Shown here piece by piece: positions 38,295-48,357 of a DNA stretch of 64,000 bases; within the stretch, counting starts at the first letter, position 1; every line of letters starts with the position of its first letter. The DNA comes from Brucella daejeonensis (GTDB lineage Bacteria > Pseudomonadota > Alphaproteobacteria > Rhizobiales > Rhizobiaceae). Both the position numbers and the translations under genes were made by a program. The stretch spans positions 1 to 64,000 of the forward strand of contig NZ_JACIJG010000014.1 in NCBI RefSeq assembly GCF_014199265.1, in the 5' to 3' direction. The notes below the pieces were generated by a model. That model saw only the letters and a list, made by a program, of their open reading frames with translations. It had not been told where the DNA came from and made no database searches.

Positions 38295-39247
38295 GAACGC
38301 AGGCGCTTGCCATGATCATGGATCATGCCGGTAATCATCAGTTCGTCCGCGCCGGTGCTGGCGGCGAAGGCCTCGATGCCTTTCGCCACGGTGTCGGGAC
38401 CGCCGACGACGCGGCATGACAACATCTGGCGAACAAGCGCCTGTGCTGCCGGATCGAGCTTTTCCATATAGCCATCGACAGGCGCAGGCAACTTGCCCGG
38501 ACGACCAGTGCGCAGGTTCACGAAGGACTGCAATTGCGAGGTGAAGAGATAGTTGGCCTCTTCGTCCGTATCGGCGGCAATCACATTGAGTCCGAGCATG
38601 ACATAGGGCTTTTGCAGATATTCGGACGGTTCGAAACGTTCACGGTAAAGCGCGACGGCGCGTTCCATTTCGGCAGGCGCGAAATGCGATGCGAAAGCGT
38701 AAGGCAGGCCCAGCATGGCAGCCAGTTGCGCGCCGAAAAGGCTGGACCCCAGAATCCACACCGGCACGTTCAACCCCTCGCCCGGTACGGCGCGCACGCG
38801 CTGGCCAGGTTCCGCCGGTTTGAAATAATTGAGCAGTTCCACCACGTCCTGCGGGAAGGCGTTGGCGTCGCTGTCGAGATTGCGGCGCAGCGCATGGGCC
38901 GTGATCTGGTCCGTGCCGGGCGCGCGACCGAGACCGAGATCTATGCGGCCGGGAAAGAGCGAGGCCAGCGTTCCGAACTGTTCGGCAATCACCAGAGGCG
39001 AATGATTCGGCAACATCACCCCGCCAGCACCGACGCGGATGGTCGATGTGCCATTCGCCACATAGCCGATAACCACCGATGTGGCGGCGCTGGCAATGCC
39101 CGGCATGTTGTGATGTTCGGCCAGCCAATAGCGATGAAAGCCGAGCTTTTCCGCCTGTTGCGCAAGTTCAAGTGTGTTGCGCAGGGATTGCGCAGCATCG
39201 CTGCCATCGGGAACGGGCGAAAGATCGAGAACGGACAAAGGTATCAT
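38264..39247 (-). CDS. Luciferase-like (LLM class) flavin-dependent oxidoreductase
   Basis: 327 aa TIM-barrel monooxygenase family member of the MsnO8 subgroup. '[19 protein letters not shown]' and '[14 protein letters not shown]' are characteristic. It needs reduced flavin from a partner reductase; none is adjacent. The substrate is unknown. Its 3' end overlaps the LysR gene by 31 bp in convergent orientation. Confidence 0.88.
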   Translation of the reverse strand: MIPLSVLDLSPVPDGSDAAQSLRNTLELAQQAEKLGFHRYWLAEHHNMPGIASAATSVVIGYVANGTSTIRVGAGGVMLPNHSPLVIAEQFGTLASLFPGRIDLGLGRAPGTDQITAHALRRNLDSDANAFPQDVVELLNYFKPAEPGQRVRAVPGEGLNVPVWILGSSLFGAQLAAMLGLPYAFASHFAPAEMERAVALYRERFEPSEYLQKPYVMLGLNVIAADTDEEANYLFTSQLQSFVNLRTGRPGKLPAPVDGYMEKLDPAAQALVRQMLSCRVVGGPDTVAKGIEAFAASTGADELMITGMIHDHGKRLRSYEIASRSIA

Positions 39248-39293
39248 GCTGACTCATATGGGGCTGGGCGACGCGGGTGCACCGCAACAAATA

Positions 39294-39325
39294 AAAAGGG
39301 CGACCTTAAAATAGGTCGCCCTTTT
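39294..39325 (-). terminator. Intrinsic terminator after the RND efflux genes
   Basis: A perfect 13-bp stem aaaagggcgacct/aggtcgccctttt with a 6-nt loop. Read on the minus strand it continues into TTTTTA, 19 bp past the RND permease stop. Confidence 0.88.
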
Positions 39326-39343
39326 ACGCTTTCAAAGCAAGTT

Positions 39344-42300
39344 TCAGTGATGTGGCGCCGGCACGGGTTCTCCACCCTCCTTGTGCGGCGCTGCGAACTC
39401 GCCTTCCACATCCTTCCTTGCGATGAAGGTGTAGAACATCGGCACCACGAACAGCGTGAACATCGTACCGATCACGATACCGGTGAAAATCACCAGCCCC
39501 ATCGAGTAACGGGCCGCCGCGCCGGCGCCGGTGGCGGTGATCAGCGGGACAACGCCGAGCGCCATGGCCGCCGTGGTCATCAGGATTGGACGCAGGCGCG
39601 TTTCGGCTGCGACAACGATTGCATCGCGGCGCGAAAGACCGTGCAGACGGCGCTGCTGATTGGCGAATTCCACCATCAGAATGCCGTGCTTGGTAATCAG
39701 CCCGACAAGCGTGATGAGGCCGACCTGCGTATAGATATTGAGCGTGCCAAGGCCGATATTGAGCGGCACGATGGCACCGAAGATCGACAGCGGCACCGAC
39801 ATCATGATGATGAAGGGATCGCGGAAGCTTTCGAACTGCGCCGCCAGCACCAGATAGATCACGATGACGGCAAGCCCGAAGGCGATCAGGATCGTGTTGC
39901 CCTGCTCCACTTCGAGACGCGACTGACCGGAATAATCCAGGAAGAAGCCTTCCGGCATCTTGGATTGGGTCAGGTCCACGAGGGTTTGCAGCCCCTGCCC
40001 GGTCGTGACGCCCGGCAGCGGCAGTGCCGAAATCGTGGCCGAGTTCAGCTGGTTGAACTGTTCGATGGCGGCAGGCGATGCGTTCTGGTTGATCGAAATA
40101 ACCGAGGACAGCGGGATCATTGAGCCGGAGACGCTGCGGACATAGAAATCGCCCAGCTTTTCCGGGTTCGAGCGATAGGCATCCGGCACCTGCGTGATGA
40201 TGTCGTAGCTGTTGGAATCGCGGTCGAACTTGGCAATCGATGCGCCGCCGGTCAGAAGACCGAGCGTCGAGCCGATATCGCTCACCTGTACGCCAAGCGA
40301 CGCGGCGCGGTCACGGTCGATCGTGATCGTGGTCTGCGGCGCGTTGAAGGAGAGCGAGTTCTGCACGATAATGTACTGGCCCGAAGCCTGCGCCTCGTTC
40401 TTGATTTCCTCGGCAAGCTCGAACACCTGATCAGCCGGGCCGGTCGATTGCAGGGCAATCGAGATCGGCAGACCGCCGCCCGTGCCCGGCAGGGATGGAG
40501 GCGCGAAGATGAACGCTTGCACGCCCGCGACCTTGGAAATACGCGCGGTCAGGTCTTCCTGAATCTGCTTTTGCGAACGCGCGCGGTCGTTCCAGTCATT
40601 CAATACCCACAATGCGATACCCGACGTCGTGCCGCCGTCCATGCCGACGATCTGGAAGCGGGTCTTCAGTTCGGGAAGATCCTTGGTCAGTTCGTCGATC
40701 TGCTCGGCGTAGAGGTTCGTATAGGCGGAGGTCGCATATTGCGGCGCCTGGAACATCGAGAACAGCGCGCCGGAATCTTCTTCAGGCGCCAGTTCGCTCG
40801 ACGTGTTCATGAACAGGAAGCCGGTCAGCCCCATCAGCGCCACCACGATCATCAGCGTGATCCCGCGATAATCGAGCGAGTTGAACACACGGCGATGATA
40901 CCACTTCTCGAAACGCGAGAAGGTGCTGTCGATGAACTTCTGGAACCGGGTCTGGTCGCCATGCTTGAGCATACGCGCGCACATCATCGGCGAAATCGTC
41001 AGTGCCGCGACGCCTGAGATGATGACGGCGCCCGCCAGCGTGAAGGCGAATTCGCGGAACAGCGAACCGGTCAGCCCGCCGGTAAAGCCGAGCGGGGCGA
41101 ACACAGCCGCCAGCGTGATCGTCATGGCGATGATCGAGCCGGTGATTTCCTTCATGCCCTTGAACGCGGCATCCATGGGCCTGAGGCCCTCCTCGATATG
41201 CCGGTGGATATTCTCAAGCACCACGATGGCGTCGTCCACCACAAGGCCGATGGCGAGCACCATGGCGAGCAGGGACAGGAGATTGATCGAGAAACCCAGC
41301 ACATAGAGGAAGAAGCACACGCCGATCAGCGAGATCGGGATCGTGACGATGGGAATGAGCACCGACCGGAACGAGCCGAGGAAGACGATGATGACGAGGA
41401 TAACGATTGCCACCGCCTCGCCGATGGTGGTGAACACTTCCTCGATCGATGAGCTGATCTGCTCGGTCGCATCATAGACGAGCACCAGCTTCATGCCTTC
41501 CGGCAGCGAAGCCTGAATCGAAGGCAGTTCCTTGCGCAACGCGCTCGCCATGTCGATGGGATTTGCCGATGGCGTCGGATAGACGCCAAGGAAGGTGCCC
41601 GCAGAGCCGTTGAACGACACGATGGTGTCCGTGCTTTCGGCGGCAAGTTCCACCTTGGCCACATCACGCAGGCGCACGATCTGATCGCCGGAGGTTTTGA
41701 TCGGCATCGCACCGAAGGCTTCCGGCGTCTGCAAGGTCGATTTCAGCGTGATGGCCGAGGCCACATATTCGTTCTTGGTCGTGCCGGGGGCGGAAAGGAA
41801 GTTCGACGCATTGATGGCTGCGAGAACTTCCGGCGCGGTGATCTGGCGCGCGGCGAGCTGGATCGGATCGAGCCAGACGCGCATCGAATAGACCTGACCG
41901 CCCAGGATTTCAGCCTTTGCCACGCCCTGAATGGTGGACATGCGCGGCTGGATGACACGTTCCAGATATTCGGTGATCTGCTCACTGGTCATGTTCGGGT
42001 TCTGCGCCGCCAGATACATGGTGGCGAAGCTTTGCCCCGTTCCCTTCACGATGACCGGATCGTCGGATTCGTCCGGCAGGTTGCCGCGCACCTGATTGAC
42101 CTTCGCAATGACTTCGGTCAGCGCGGCATCGGGGTTCGCGCCAAGCTTCATCTGCACGGTCACAGTGCTCGATGACGGACGGCTGGAAGATGTCACGTAG
42201 TCGATGTTTTCGGTGGTGGCGACCGCTTCCGAGATGGGAGCGGTGATGAAGCCCTGAATGAGATCGGCACTCGCGCCCGCATAGGCCGTCGTGACGGTGA

Positions 42301-42433
42301 TGACGGTCTCGTCGACCTTCGGATATTCACGCACGGTCAGCTGCGCGATGCCCTGAAAGCCCAGCAGGATGATCATGAGAGCTACCACCGTGGCAAGCAC
42401 GGGGCGCCGGATGAAAATATCGGAGAAACTCAT
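39344..42433 (-). CDS. RND multidrug efflux permease (HAE-1 type)
   Basis: Inner-membrane proton/drug antiporter of 1029 aa with the 12-helix RND layout and two large periplasmic loops. The TM4 aspartate pair is visible in GLVVDDAIVVLENI. The N-terminus 'SDIFIRRPVLATVVALMI' is typical of the MexK/MdtB-like branch, not classical AcrB. It lies 9 bp after the adaptor gene. No outer-membrane channel gene is adjacent, so a TolC-like protein must be supplied elsewhere. Confidence 0.94.
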   Translation of the reverse strand: MSFSDIFIRRPVLATVVALMIILLGFQGIAQLTVREYPKVDETVITVTTAYAGASADLIQGFITAPISEAVATTENIDYVTSSSRPSSSTVTVQMKLGANPDAALTEVIAKVNQVRGNLPDESDDPVIVKGTGQSFATMYLAAQNPNMTSEQITEYLERVIQPRMSTIQGVAKAEILGGQVYSMRVWLDPIQLAARQITAPEVLAAINASNFLSAPGTTKNEYVASAITLKSTLQTPEAFGAMPIKTSGDQIVRLRDVAKVELAAESTDTIVSFNGSAGTFLGVYPTPSANPIDMASALRKELPSIQASLPEGMKLVLVYDATEQISSSIEEVFTTIGEAVAIVILVIIVFLGSFRSVLIPIVTIPISLIGVCFFLYVLGFSINLLSLLAMVLAIGLVVDDAIVVLENIHRHIEEGLRPMDAAFKGMKEITGSIIAMTITLAAVFAPLGFTGGLTGSLFREFAFTLAGAVIISGVAALTISPMMCARMLKHGDQTRFQKFIDSTFSRFEKWYHRRVFNSLDYRGITLMIVVALMGLTGFLFMNTSSELAPEEDSGALFSMFQAPQYATSAYTNLYAEQIDELTKDLPELKTRFQIVGMDGGTTSGIALWVLNDWNDRARSQKQIQEDLTARISKVAGVQAFIFAPPSLPGTGGGLPISIALQSTGPADQVFELAEEIKNEAQASGQYIIVQNSLSFNAPQTTITIDRDRAASLGVQVSDIGSTLGLLTGGASIAKFDRDSNSYDIITQVPDAYRSNPEKLGDFYVRSVSGSMIPLSSVISINQNASPAAIEQFNQLNSATISALPLPGVTTGQGLQTLVDLTQSKMPEGFFLDYSGQSRLEVEQGNTILIAFGLAVIVIYLVLAAQFESFRDPFIIMMSVPLSIFGAIVPLNIGLGTLNIYTQVGLITLVGLITKHGILMVEFANQQRRLHGLSRRDAIVVAAETRLRPILMTTAAMALGVVPLITATGAGAAARYSMGLVIFTGIVIGTMFTLFVVPMFYTFIARKDVEGEFAAPHKEGGEPVPAPHH

Positions 42434-42442
42434 CTTGATCGC

Positions 42443-43615
42443 CTATTGCTTGTCAGCCGGTTGGCCGGCCGATATCGGATTGACCGTGTTGTCGATTTTC
42501 ACCGCAACGCCCGGAGAAAGCCGGTTCTGGCCAGCCGTGATGACGATATCGCCAGCCTTGAGGCCGCTCGTGACTTCGACCAGACCGGCGTAACGGCGGC
42601 CGAGCTTGATGAAGACCTGCTGCGCCAGCTGCTTCTGGCCTTCTTCCGGCTTTGCGTCGGCGGCGGGTGCCTTTTCGGCATTCTCTCCGTCGGCAACCTG
42701 CTTCTGCTCGGGGCGAACCGCATAGACATAGTCGCCATAGAGGCTCGAAATGATCGTCGTCTGCGGCAGCGCGATCACGCCGTCTTCTTCCGGCAGTTCA
42801 ACGCGAACCTGCACGAACTGGCCCGGCGTCAGCTTGTGTTCCGGGTTCTGCACCTCCGCGCGAACCGAAACGAGGCGGGTCGCCGGATCGATCTTCGGGT
42901 CGATACCGACAATCGTGCCCGAAAAATCGAGGGAAGCGGCACTGGAGCCTACCTTTACCGTCTGCCCAAGCTTGATCGAGGACAATGCCTGTTCGGGCAC
43001 GGTGAAGTCGATCCGCATCACGTCGGTGCTTTGCAGCGTGGCGATGACGGTGCCGGGGGTCAGATATTGGCCGATATCGACCTTGGAAATGCCGATCACG
43101 CCCGAGAACGGAGCCTTGACGGCCTTCTGGGCCAGCGTTGCACGCATCTTCTCGACCAGGGCTTCAGCGGCATTGGCGGCGGATGCGGTCGTATCCACGT
43201 TCGATACCGCTCCCACGCCGCGGGTGCGTAGCGTGTCGGCACGCTTCAGGTTCTGCTGGGCGAGGACGGCTTCGGCTTCAGCGGCGGCGAGATCCGCCTT
43301 CTGGATGCTGTCTTCCATCTGCAACAGGATATCGCCTTCCTTGACCTCCTGATTGGCCTTGAAGTCGATCTTCTGCACGATGCCGTCGAGCTGTACCGTC
43401 AGGTCCACGCCGTTGATGGCGTTGGCCGTGCCGATGGCTTCGACACCCGGACGCCAGACGCCCGGCTTCACCGTGACGGTCGAAACCGTCTGGGCGGGCT
43501 GCTGCATATTGGCGAAGAAGTCCTTGATCATCTTCGACCGGAACAGATTGAAGCCAACCAGTCCCCCGACCACGATCACCAGGAAGAGGATTGCCAGAAT
43601 GAGGCGCTTGATCAT
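42443..43615 (-). CDS. RND efflux periplasmic adaptor (membrane fusion) protein
   Basis: About 390 aa. One N-terminal membrane anchor (MIKRLILAILFLVIVVGG), then the lipoyl/barrel-sandwich segments either side of a short coiled coil ('AEAEAVLAQQNLKRADTLR'), then beta-barrel domains. A variable Ala/Glu/Lys-rich insertion lies near residues 290-315. The ATG at 43615 has GGGAG at about 10-nt spacing; an in-frame start 54 bp upstream lacks one. It is the first gene of the efflux operon and is divergent from a TetR regulator. Confidence 0.92.
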   Translation of the reverse strand: MIKRLILAILFLVIVVGGLVGFNLFRSKMIKDFFANMQQPAQTVSTVTVKPGVWRPGVEAIGTANAINGVDLTVQLDGIVQKIDFKANQEVKEGDILLQMEDSIQKADLAAAEAEAVLAQQNLKRADTLRTRGVGAVSNVDTTASAANAAEALVEKMRATLAQKAVKAPFSGVIGISKVDIGQYLTPGTVIATLQSTDVMRIDFTVPEQALSSIKLGQTVKVGSSAASLDFSGTIVGIDPKIDPATRLVSVRAEVQNPEHKLTPGQFVQVRVELPEEDGVIALPQTTIISSLYGDYVYAVRPEQKQVADGENAEKAPAADAKPEEGQKQLAQQVFIKLGRRYAGLVEVTSGLKAGDIVITAGQNRLSPGVAVKIDNTVNPISAGQPADKQ

Positions 43616-43715
43616 TGCGGATGAACTCCCGATAGTCGCGGCGAACGATGAGCGCGGGACCCGCATCACGCAAGGGTCGCGCGCATTTTACTTGAATGAA
43701 AGTGGCGAATAACTG

Positions 43716-43738
43716 TACCGTCTGGACGGTATTGTCAA
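43716..43738 (-). promoter_or_regulatory. TetR-type operator overlapping the efflux promoter
   Basis: A perfect 16-bp palindrome, taccgtc-tg-gacggta (43716-43731), directly abuts TTGACA (minus strand, 43733-43738). It fills the -35/-10 spacer of the predicted efflux promoter. This form and position are as expected for the adjacent TetR repressor, which would block the polymerase site. Confidence 0.8.
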
Positions 43739-43767
43739 CACACGGACTGTCAGGAGACGCGAGTCAA

Positions 43768-44313
43768 TTGCTAGCAAAAAAGAAAGTCTCGTCTCGCGAG
43801 CGTATTTTGCGCGCAGCTACGGAGCTTGCCCGCGAGGTCGGACCCGCTCATATTTCCCTCGATGCCGTAGCGGCCCGTGCGGGGCTTTCCAAGGGTGGAT
43901 TGCTCTACTCCTTTCCGACGAAAGCCAAACTGCTCGAAGCTGTCGTCGAAGAATATATGAAAGAGCATGAGCGCGCCATGGAGGTTCAGGAAACACTCCA
44001 GAAGGGCGACAGGAACCGCGTAGCCCGGGCTTTTCTCGACGTTTACCGCGTCCAGGCCGATGACGAACCGCCCGCCTGCGGCGTACTGGCCGCACTGGCG
44101 GACGATCCCGGCTTCATGGTGCCCGTTCGTCAATATCACAGGGCCTTTCTGGACCGTATGATCAAGGATACAACCGATACGAACACGGCGCTGATTGTGT
44201 ACCTCGCCGTCGCTGGCCTTGAATGCGCGAAGCTGATGGAATGCGAAATCCTGAACGACGAGGAACAGCGTGCCGTTCTCTGCCGCCTGGAAGATATGCT
44301 GACAGGAGAATAA
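43768..44313 (+). CDS. TetR-family repressor of the RND efflux genes
   Basis: About 181 aa. The helix-turn-helix (SLDAVAARAGLSKGGLLYSF) follows 'SRERILRAATELAREVG'; the C-terminal ligand domain has a conserved 'CGVLAALADDPG' segment. The frame is open from 43696, but that start would place the operator inside the gene. A TTG at 43768 with AGGAG upstream (11-nt spacing) is more likely. It is divergent from the efflux operon, which it probably represses. Confidence 0.85.
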   Translation: MLAKKKVSSRERILRAATELAREVGPAHISLDAVAARAGLSKGGLLYSFPTKAKLLEAVVEEYMKEHERAMEVQETLQKGDRNRVARAFLDVYRVQADDEPPACGVLAALADDPGFMVPVRQYHRAFLDRMIKDTTDTNTALIVYLAVAGLECAKLMECEILNDEEQRAVLCRLEDMLTGE

Positions 44314-44359
44314 CCGGCGGACCACAGGCATGATGCGGGTTGCGCTCACCTGATTCGTA

Positions 44360-44731
44360 TCAATCGCCAGATGGTGAAAATACGCGTAGGCGATGCCCGT
44401 CGGGATCTAGCGCCACAAAGGAACGTCCGAACTCCAATGTCTGCGGTCTGAACGAAATGGAGATTCCGCGTGCGATCCAGTCTTCATGCACTTTGTCGAT
44501 TTCTTCAAAACTGGTGTATCGGAAAGCAATTTCGCCGCTGAAAGTACCGGCACCTGATTCCGGTTGTACTGTATGCTTGGACCACAGCCCCAGCATCAGG
44601 CCATTGCTCAGCATGAACAGCACAAATGTTGGCGAGGCTTCAATAGGCTCTATTCCCAGCAGGTCGGTATAAAAGCGCCCGCTCGACAAGGGATCTTCGA
44701 CATAGAGAATTGTAAAATTGGGGTGTATCAT
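44360..44731 (-). CDS. VOC family protein (glyoxalase/bleomycin-resistance fold)
   Basis: 123 aa with the two beta-alpha-beta-beta-beta modules of the vicinal oxygen chelate fold. 'TILYVEDPLSSGRFYTDLLG' and 'FVALDPDGHRLRVFSPS' are the family start and end. A metal-binding role or ligand sequestration is possible. It follows the WYL regulator gene on the same strand after 64 bp, a pairing common for small inducible stress genes. Confidence 0.85.
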   Translation of the reverse strand: MIHPNFTILYVEDPLSSGRFYTDLLGIEPIEASPTFVLFMLSNGLMLGLWSKHTVQPESGAGTFSGEIAFRYTSFEEIDKVHEDWIARGISISFRPQTLEFGRSFVALDPDGHRLRVFSPSGD

Positions 44732-44795
44732 GATGATCGCTCCTTTGTTGAATGGAAGCGACCTTATGGGGTGGCACTGTCAGATTCCGGCAGTA

Positions 44796-45491
44796 TCAAT
44801 CGAAGTCCCGCACAATTCCCTGCCGAGCCTTCCATTCTTTTAGAAGTACAGAGCGCCGTTTTGGATAACGCCCGATTTCAACGTTCAAGCTAAGGATGCG
44901 ATCCGTTCGGAAGTGTCGAAAATCCTGTCGCATTTCGCACCAGGCGAGCAATACTCGGACCTTATCGAAGAAAGTCAGGGCGAACGGCCAGATCAGACGT
45001 TCGGTGGGAGCGCCAGCCGCATCGCTATAAAGAATGCCGATTTTTCTCTCCGTGCGGATAGCGCCGCGAAGAGCAGCAATATCCACCATATCGACCGAAC
45101 CGGTCGCTCGGGGACCCACAAGAAGGTTCACGGATTCAAGCGCAGGGCGCGAATCCTCAGGCATTACCGCGGCCACTTTGGCTAGAACGTTGCGCGCCGC
45201 CATGCCGAGTTCGGCGTCTCCCCTGTCCGCGACCCAGCGCGCGCCGAGAACCAGAGCCTCAATCTCTTCCTGATTGAACATGATGGGAGGCAACATGAAA
45301 CCGGGACGCAGTACATAACCTAATCCCGGCTCTCCTTCGATATCCGCGCCCCGTGCCTGAAGGCTGGCAATATCGCGATACAGCGTGCGAATACTGATAC
45401 CGAGCCGCTTTGCCAGAATTCCCCCGCTCACGGGGCGACGGTGGGTACGAAGCAACTGCAAAAGCGCCAGAAGGCGTTCGGAGCGGGACAT
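44796..45491 (-). CDS. HTH-WYL transcriptional regulator (YafY type)
   Basis: 231 aa. An N-terminal winged helix (SERLLALLQLLRTHRRPVSG, LGISIRTLYRDIASL) is followed by a WYL-type sensor domain from about residue 135 ('AIRTERKIGILYSDAAG', 'IWPFALTFFDKVRVLLAWC'). Such regulators commonly bind small ligands or nucleic acid. The neighbouring VOC gene is its likely target. Confidence 0.88.
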   Translation of the reverse strand: MSRSERLLALLQLLRTHRRPVSGGILAKRLGISIRTLYRDIASLQARGADIEGEPGLGYVLRPGFMLPPIMFNQEEIEALVLGARWVADRGDAELGMAARNVLAKVAAVMPEDSRPALESVNLLVGPRATGSVDMVDIAALRGAIRTERKIGILYSDAAGAPTERLIWPFALTFFDKVRVLLAWCEMRQDFRHFRTDRILSLNVEIGRYPKRRSVLLKEWKARQGIVRDFD

Positions 45492-45524
45492 CGGAACACT
45501 CTCCTTTGCTTGGTATAGCAGATG

Positions 45525-46679
45525 TTACAGAAGCGCCGGAATATCACCCCGCGCCCAGCCTTCCTCGGTTTCAGCGGCAAAATCGTTAAAACGTCCATCG
45601 GCGATTGCTGCGCGGATACCCTTCATGAGGTACTGATAATAAGCGAGATTGTTCCAGGTGAGCAGCATTGCGCCAAGCGCTTCGCCGGATTTCACCAGAT
45701 GGTGCAGATAGGCGCGGCTATAATCGCGCGAGGCCGGGCAATCGGATTCGGGATCGAGCGGGCGGTGATCTTCGGCATGGCGCGCATTGCGCAGGTTTAC
45801 CTTGCCGAAGCGCGTGAAGGCCAGGCCGTGACGCCCTGCCCGTGTCGGCATGACGCAATCGAACATATCGATACCACGCGCCACGGATTTCAGGATATCG
45901 TCCGGCGTACCGACGCCCATCAGATAACGCGGCTTTTCGGATGGCAGGATCGGGCAGACCACTTCCAGCATGTCGAGCATGACGTTCTGCGGCTCGCCAA
46001 CAGCCAGACCGCCGACCGAATATCCCTTCAGGTCCATCGCCTTCAGCGCTTCCGCCGATTTCTCGCGCAGGCGGGCGACATCGCCGCCCTGCACAATGCC
46101 GAACATGGCCTTGCCCGGCTGGTTGCCGAAGGCCACCTTGCAGCGTTCGGCCCAGCGCAGCGACAGTTCCATGGCGCGCTCGGTATTTTTTTCCGGCGAC
46201 GGCAGCGCCACGCATTCATCGAGCTGCATCTGGATATCGCTGTCGAGCAACCCCTGAATTTCAATCGAGCGTTCCGGCGTCATCTCATAGGCCTTGCCGT
46301 CGATATGCGAGCGGAATGTGACGCCGTTTTCGTCAAGCTTGCGCAATTGCGCCAGCGACATGACCTGAAACCCGCCTGAATCGGTCAGGATCGGGCCTTT
46401 CCAGCCACCGAATTCATGCAAGCCCCCAAGACGCGCAACGCGTTCCGCGCCGGGGCGCAGCATAAGGTGATAGGTGTTGCCGAGAATGATGTCGGCCCCC
46501 AGTTCCTTCACCTGATCCATATACATGGCCTTGACGGTTCCGGCCGTGCCGACCGGCATGAAGGCAGGCGTGCGCACCACGCCACGCGGCATGGAGATTT
46601 CGCCCTGACGCGCCGCGCCATCGGTTGCCAAGACTTTGAATTCAAAATTTTCTTTTGTTTTAGAATTTTCTGGGGTCAT
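45525..46679 (-). CDS. tgt: tRNA-guanine transglycosylase with altered zinc site
   Basis: Exchanges guanine-34 for preQ1 in queuosine-modified tRNAs. It is 384 aa, the bacterial length. Catalytic aspartates Asp100 (ILTDSGGFQ) and Asp274 ([12 protein letters not shown]) are intact. The structural zinc site, normally Cys-x-Cys-x2-Cys plus a distant His, here reads Ser312, Cys314, Ser317 and Asn343, so three of four ligands are missing. ATG at 46679 is preferred over the TTG 21 bp upstream that overlaps queA. It follows queA as a two-gene unit. Confidence 0.92.
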   Translation of the reverse strand: MTPENSKTKENFEFKVLATDGAARQGEISMPRGVVRTPAFMPVGTAGTVKAMYMDQVKELGADIILGNTYHLMLRPGAERVARLGGLHEFGGWKGPILTDSGGFQVMSLAQLRKLDENGVTFRSHIDGKAYEMTPERSIEIQGLLDSDIQMQLDECVALPSPEKNTERAMELSLRWAERCKVAFGNQPGKAMFGIVQGGDVARLREKSAEALKAMDLKGYSVGGLAVGEPQNVMLDMLEVVCPILPSEKPRYLMGVGTPDDILKSVARGIDMFDCVMPTRAGRHGLAFTRFGKVNLRNARHAEDHRPLDPESDCPASRDYSRAYLHHLVKSGEALGAMLLTWNNLAYYQYLMKGIRAAIADGRFNDFAAETEEGWARGDIPALL

Positions 46680-46696
46680 GCCGTGTCTCTGTTCTT

Positions 46697-47767
46697 TCAA
46701 GCGCGCTCAAGCAAACTGCCGTCGCCATAGGAATAGAAGCGATAGCCGGTTTCGATGGCCCGTTCATAGGCGGCGCGCATGGTATCGAGGCCGCTGAATG
46801 CCGAAACCAGCATGAACAGCGTCGAGCGCGGCAGGTGGAAATTGGTCATCAGCAGGTCCACGGCGCGGAAGCGATAACCGGGTGTGATGAAAATATCGGT
46901 CGCGCCGGACCACGGACGGATTATGCCGTCCTCGCCCGCCGCGCTTTCGATAAGACGCAGCGAAGTCGTGCCAACGCAGATGACGCGCCCGCCGCGCTGA
47001 TGAACAGCATTCAGCGCGTCGGCGGTCCTTTGCGAGACATGGCCGATTTCCGAATGCATCTTGTGATCGGTCGTATCATCCGCCTTGACCGGCAGGAAAG
47101 TCCCCGCCCCCACATGCAGCGTCACGAAATGTTCCTCGATGCCCTTGGCCTTGATCCTGTCCAGAAGATCGGGCGTGAAATGCAGGCCAGCGGTGGGGGC
47201 AGCGACGGCACCTTCTTCACGTGCATAGACCGTCTGATAATCCTTGCGGTCGCGCTCGTCTTCGGCCCGTTTCGATGCGATATAGGGCGGCAGCGGAATG
47301 TGCCCTACCGATGCGATGGCCTCGTCCAGCATTGCGCCAGACAGATCGAACACCAGCAGTGCTTCACCCGCCTCGCCCTTTTCCGTCACGGTGGCATCAA
47401 GCGTGCCGAGAAAGCAGCTCGAGCCGGAATGGCCGAAACGGATGCGGTCGCCTTCCTTCACGCGCTTGGCCGGGCGCAAAAATGCCTTCCAACGATCCGG
47501 GCCGGTGCGCATATGCAAGGTCGCGCTGATCTGGCTGATATTGCCGTCGCGCTCGCGCATACCTTCAAGTTGCGCCGGTATCACCTTGGTATCGTTGAAG
47601 ACAAGCGCATCGCCGGGGTGCAAAAGATAGGGCAGATCGTAGACGTTGCGATCCTCGAAATCTTGTCCGGGGCGCACATGCAACAGTTTTGCATGGTCGC
47701 GCGGCTCCGTTGGACGAAGCGCAATGCGCTCTTCCGGCAGATCGAAATCGAAAAGATCAACACGCAT
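46697..47767 (-). CDS. queA: S-adenosylmethionine:tRNA ribosyltransferase-isomerase
   Basis: Converts preQ1-tRNA to epoxyqueuosine-tRNA using the ribose of SAM. It is 356 aa, the family length. The opening [16 protein letters not shown] and the '[20 protein letters not shown]' segment are diagnostic. It lies directly upstream of tgt on the same strand (17-bp gap), the usual queuosine pairing. Confidence 0.95.
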   Translation of the reverse strand: MRVDLFDFDLPEERIALRPTEPRDHAKLLHVRPGQDFEDRNVYDLPYLLHPGDALVFNDTKVIPAQLEGMRERDGNISQISATLHMRTGPDRWKAFLRPAKRVKEGDRIRFGHSGSSCFLGTLDATVTEKGEAGEALLVFDLSGAMLDEAIASVGHIPLPPYIASKRAEDERDRKDYQTVYAREEGAVAAPTAGLHFTPDLLDRIKAKGIEEHFVTLHVGAGTFLPVKADDTTDHKMHSEIGHVSQRTADALNAVHQRGGRVICVGTTSLRLIESAAGEDGIIRPWSGATDIFITPGYRFRAVDLLMTNFHLPRSTLFMLVSAFSGLDTMRAAYERAIETGYRFYSYGDGSLLERA

Positions 47768-47832
47768 GGAAACCTCGTGACTACGGCCCCGATAGAAACC
47801 GGAGCCGTAATTTTTTAATTGGAACGACTAAA

Positions 47833-48339
47833 TCAGATGTCGGAGGCGATACGCGCCGTCACGATCTTGTCCGGGTCGGCGACCGGTTCGCCGCGCTTGA
47901 TCGTGTCGACATTGTCCATGCCTTCGATGACCTGACCCCAGACGGTATACTGACGGTCGAGCCACGGAGCGTCGGCAAAGCAGATGAAAAACTGCGAGTT
48001 GGCCGAATTCGGATTGGCCGAACGCGCCATGGAAGCCGTGCCGCGCTTGTGCGGCGTATTGGAGAATTCGGCCTTCAGGTCCGGCTTGTCGGAGCCGCCC
48101 ATGCCAGCGCGCGAACCGTTGAAGTGAGCGCCGCCGGACTTGCCGAATTTCACATCGCCGGTCTGGGCCATGAAGCCGTCGATCACACGGTGGAAGACAA
48201 CGCCGTCATAAGCGCCTTCGCGGGCCAGTTCCTTGATGCGCGCAACGTGATCCGGGGCGAGTTCAGGATAGAGTTCCAGAACCACATTACCCTTGGTGGT
48301 TTCCAGAACGAGCGTGTTTTCAGGGTCTTTGTAAGCCAT
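47833..48339 (-). CDS. ppiB: Cytoplasmic peptidyl-prolyl isomerase (cyclophilin)
   Basis: 168 aa, no signal peptide. The cyclophilin core is complete: VVFHRVIDGFMAQTGD with the catalytic Arg, 'ARSANPNSANSQFFICF' and the final 'VIEGMDNVDTI'. It assists proline-limited folding. It follows the exported cyclophilin gene after 18 bp; the two are clearly duplicates with different locations. Confidence 0.94.
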   Translation of the reverse strand: MAYKDPENTLVLETTKGNVVLELYPELAPDHVARIKELAREGAYDGVVFHRVIDGFMAQTGDVKFGKSGGAHFNGSRAGMGGSDKPDLKAEFSNTPHKRGTASMARSANPNSANSQFFICFADAPWLDRQYTVWGQVIEGMDNVDTIKRGEPVADPDKIVTARIASDI

Positions 48340-48357
48340 TGGGCCTCTCCTTGTATT

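Noticed and set aside
38534-40123. 529-codon plus-strand frame opposite the monooxygenase and RND genes
   Set aside because: Spans two real genes and their terminator on the other strand, and is His/Arg-rich as expected for a shadow frame.
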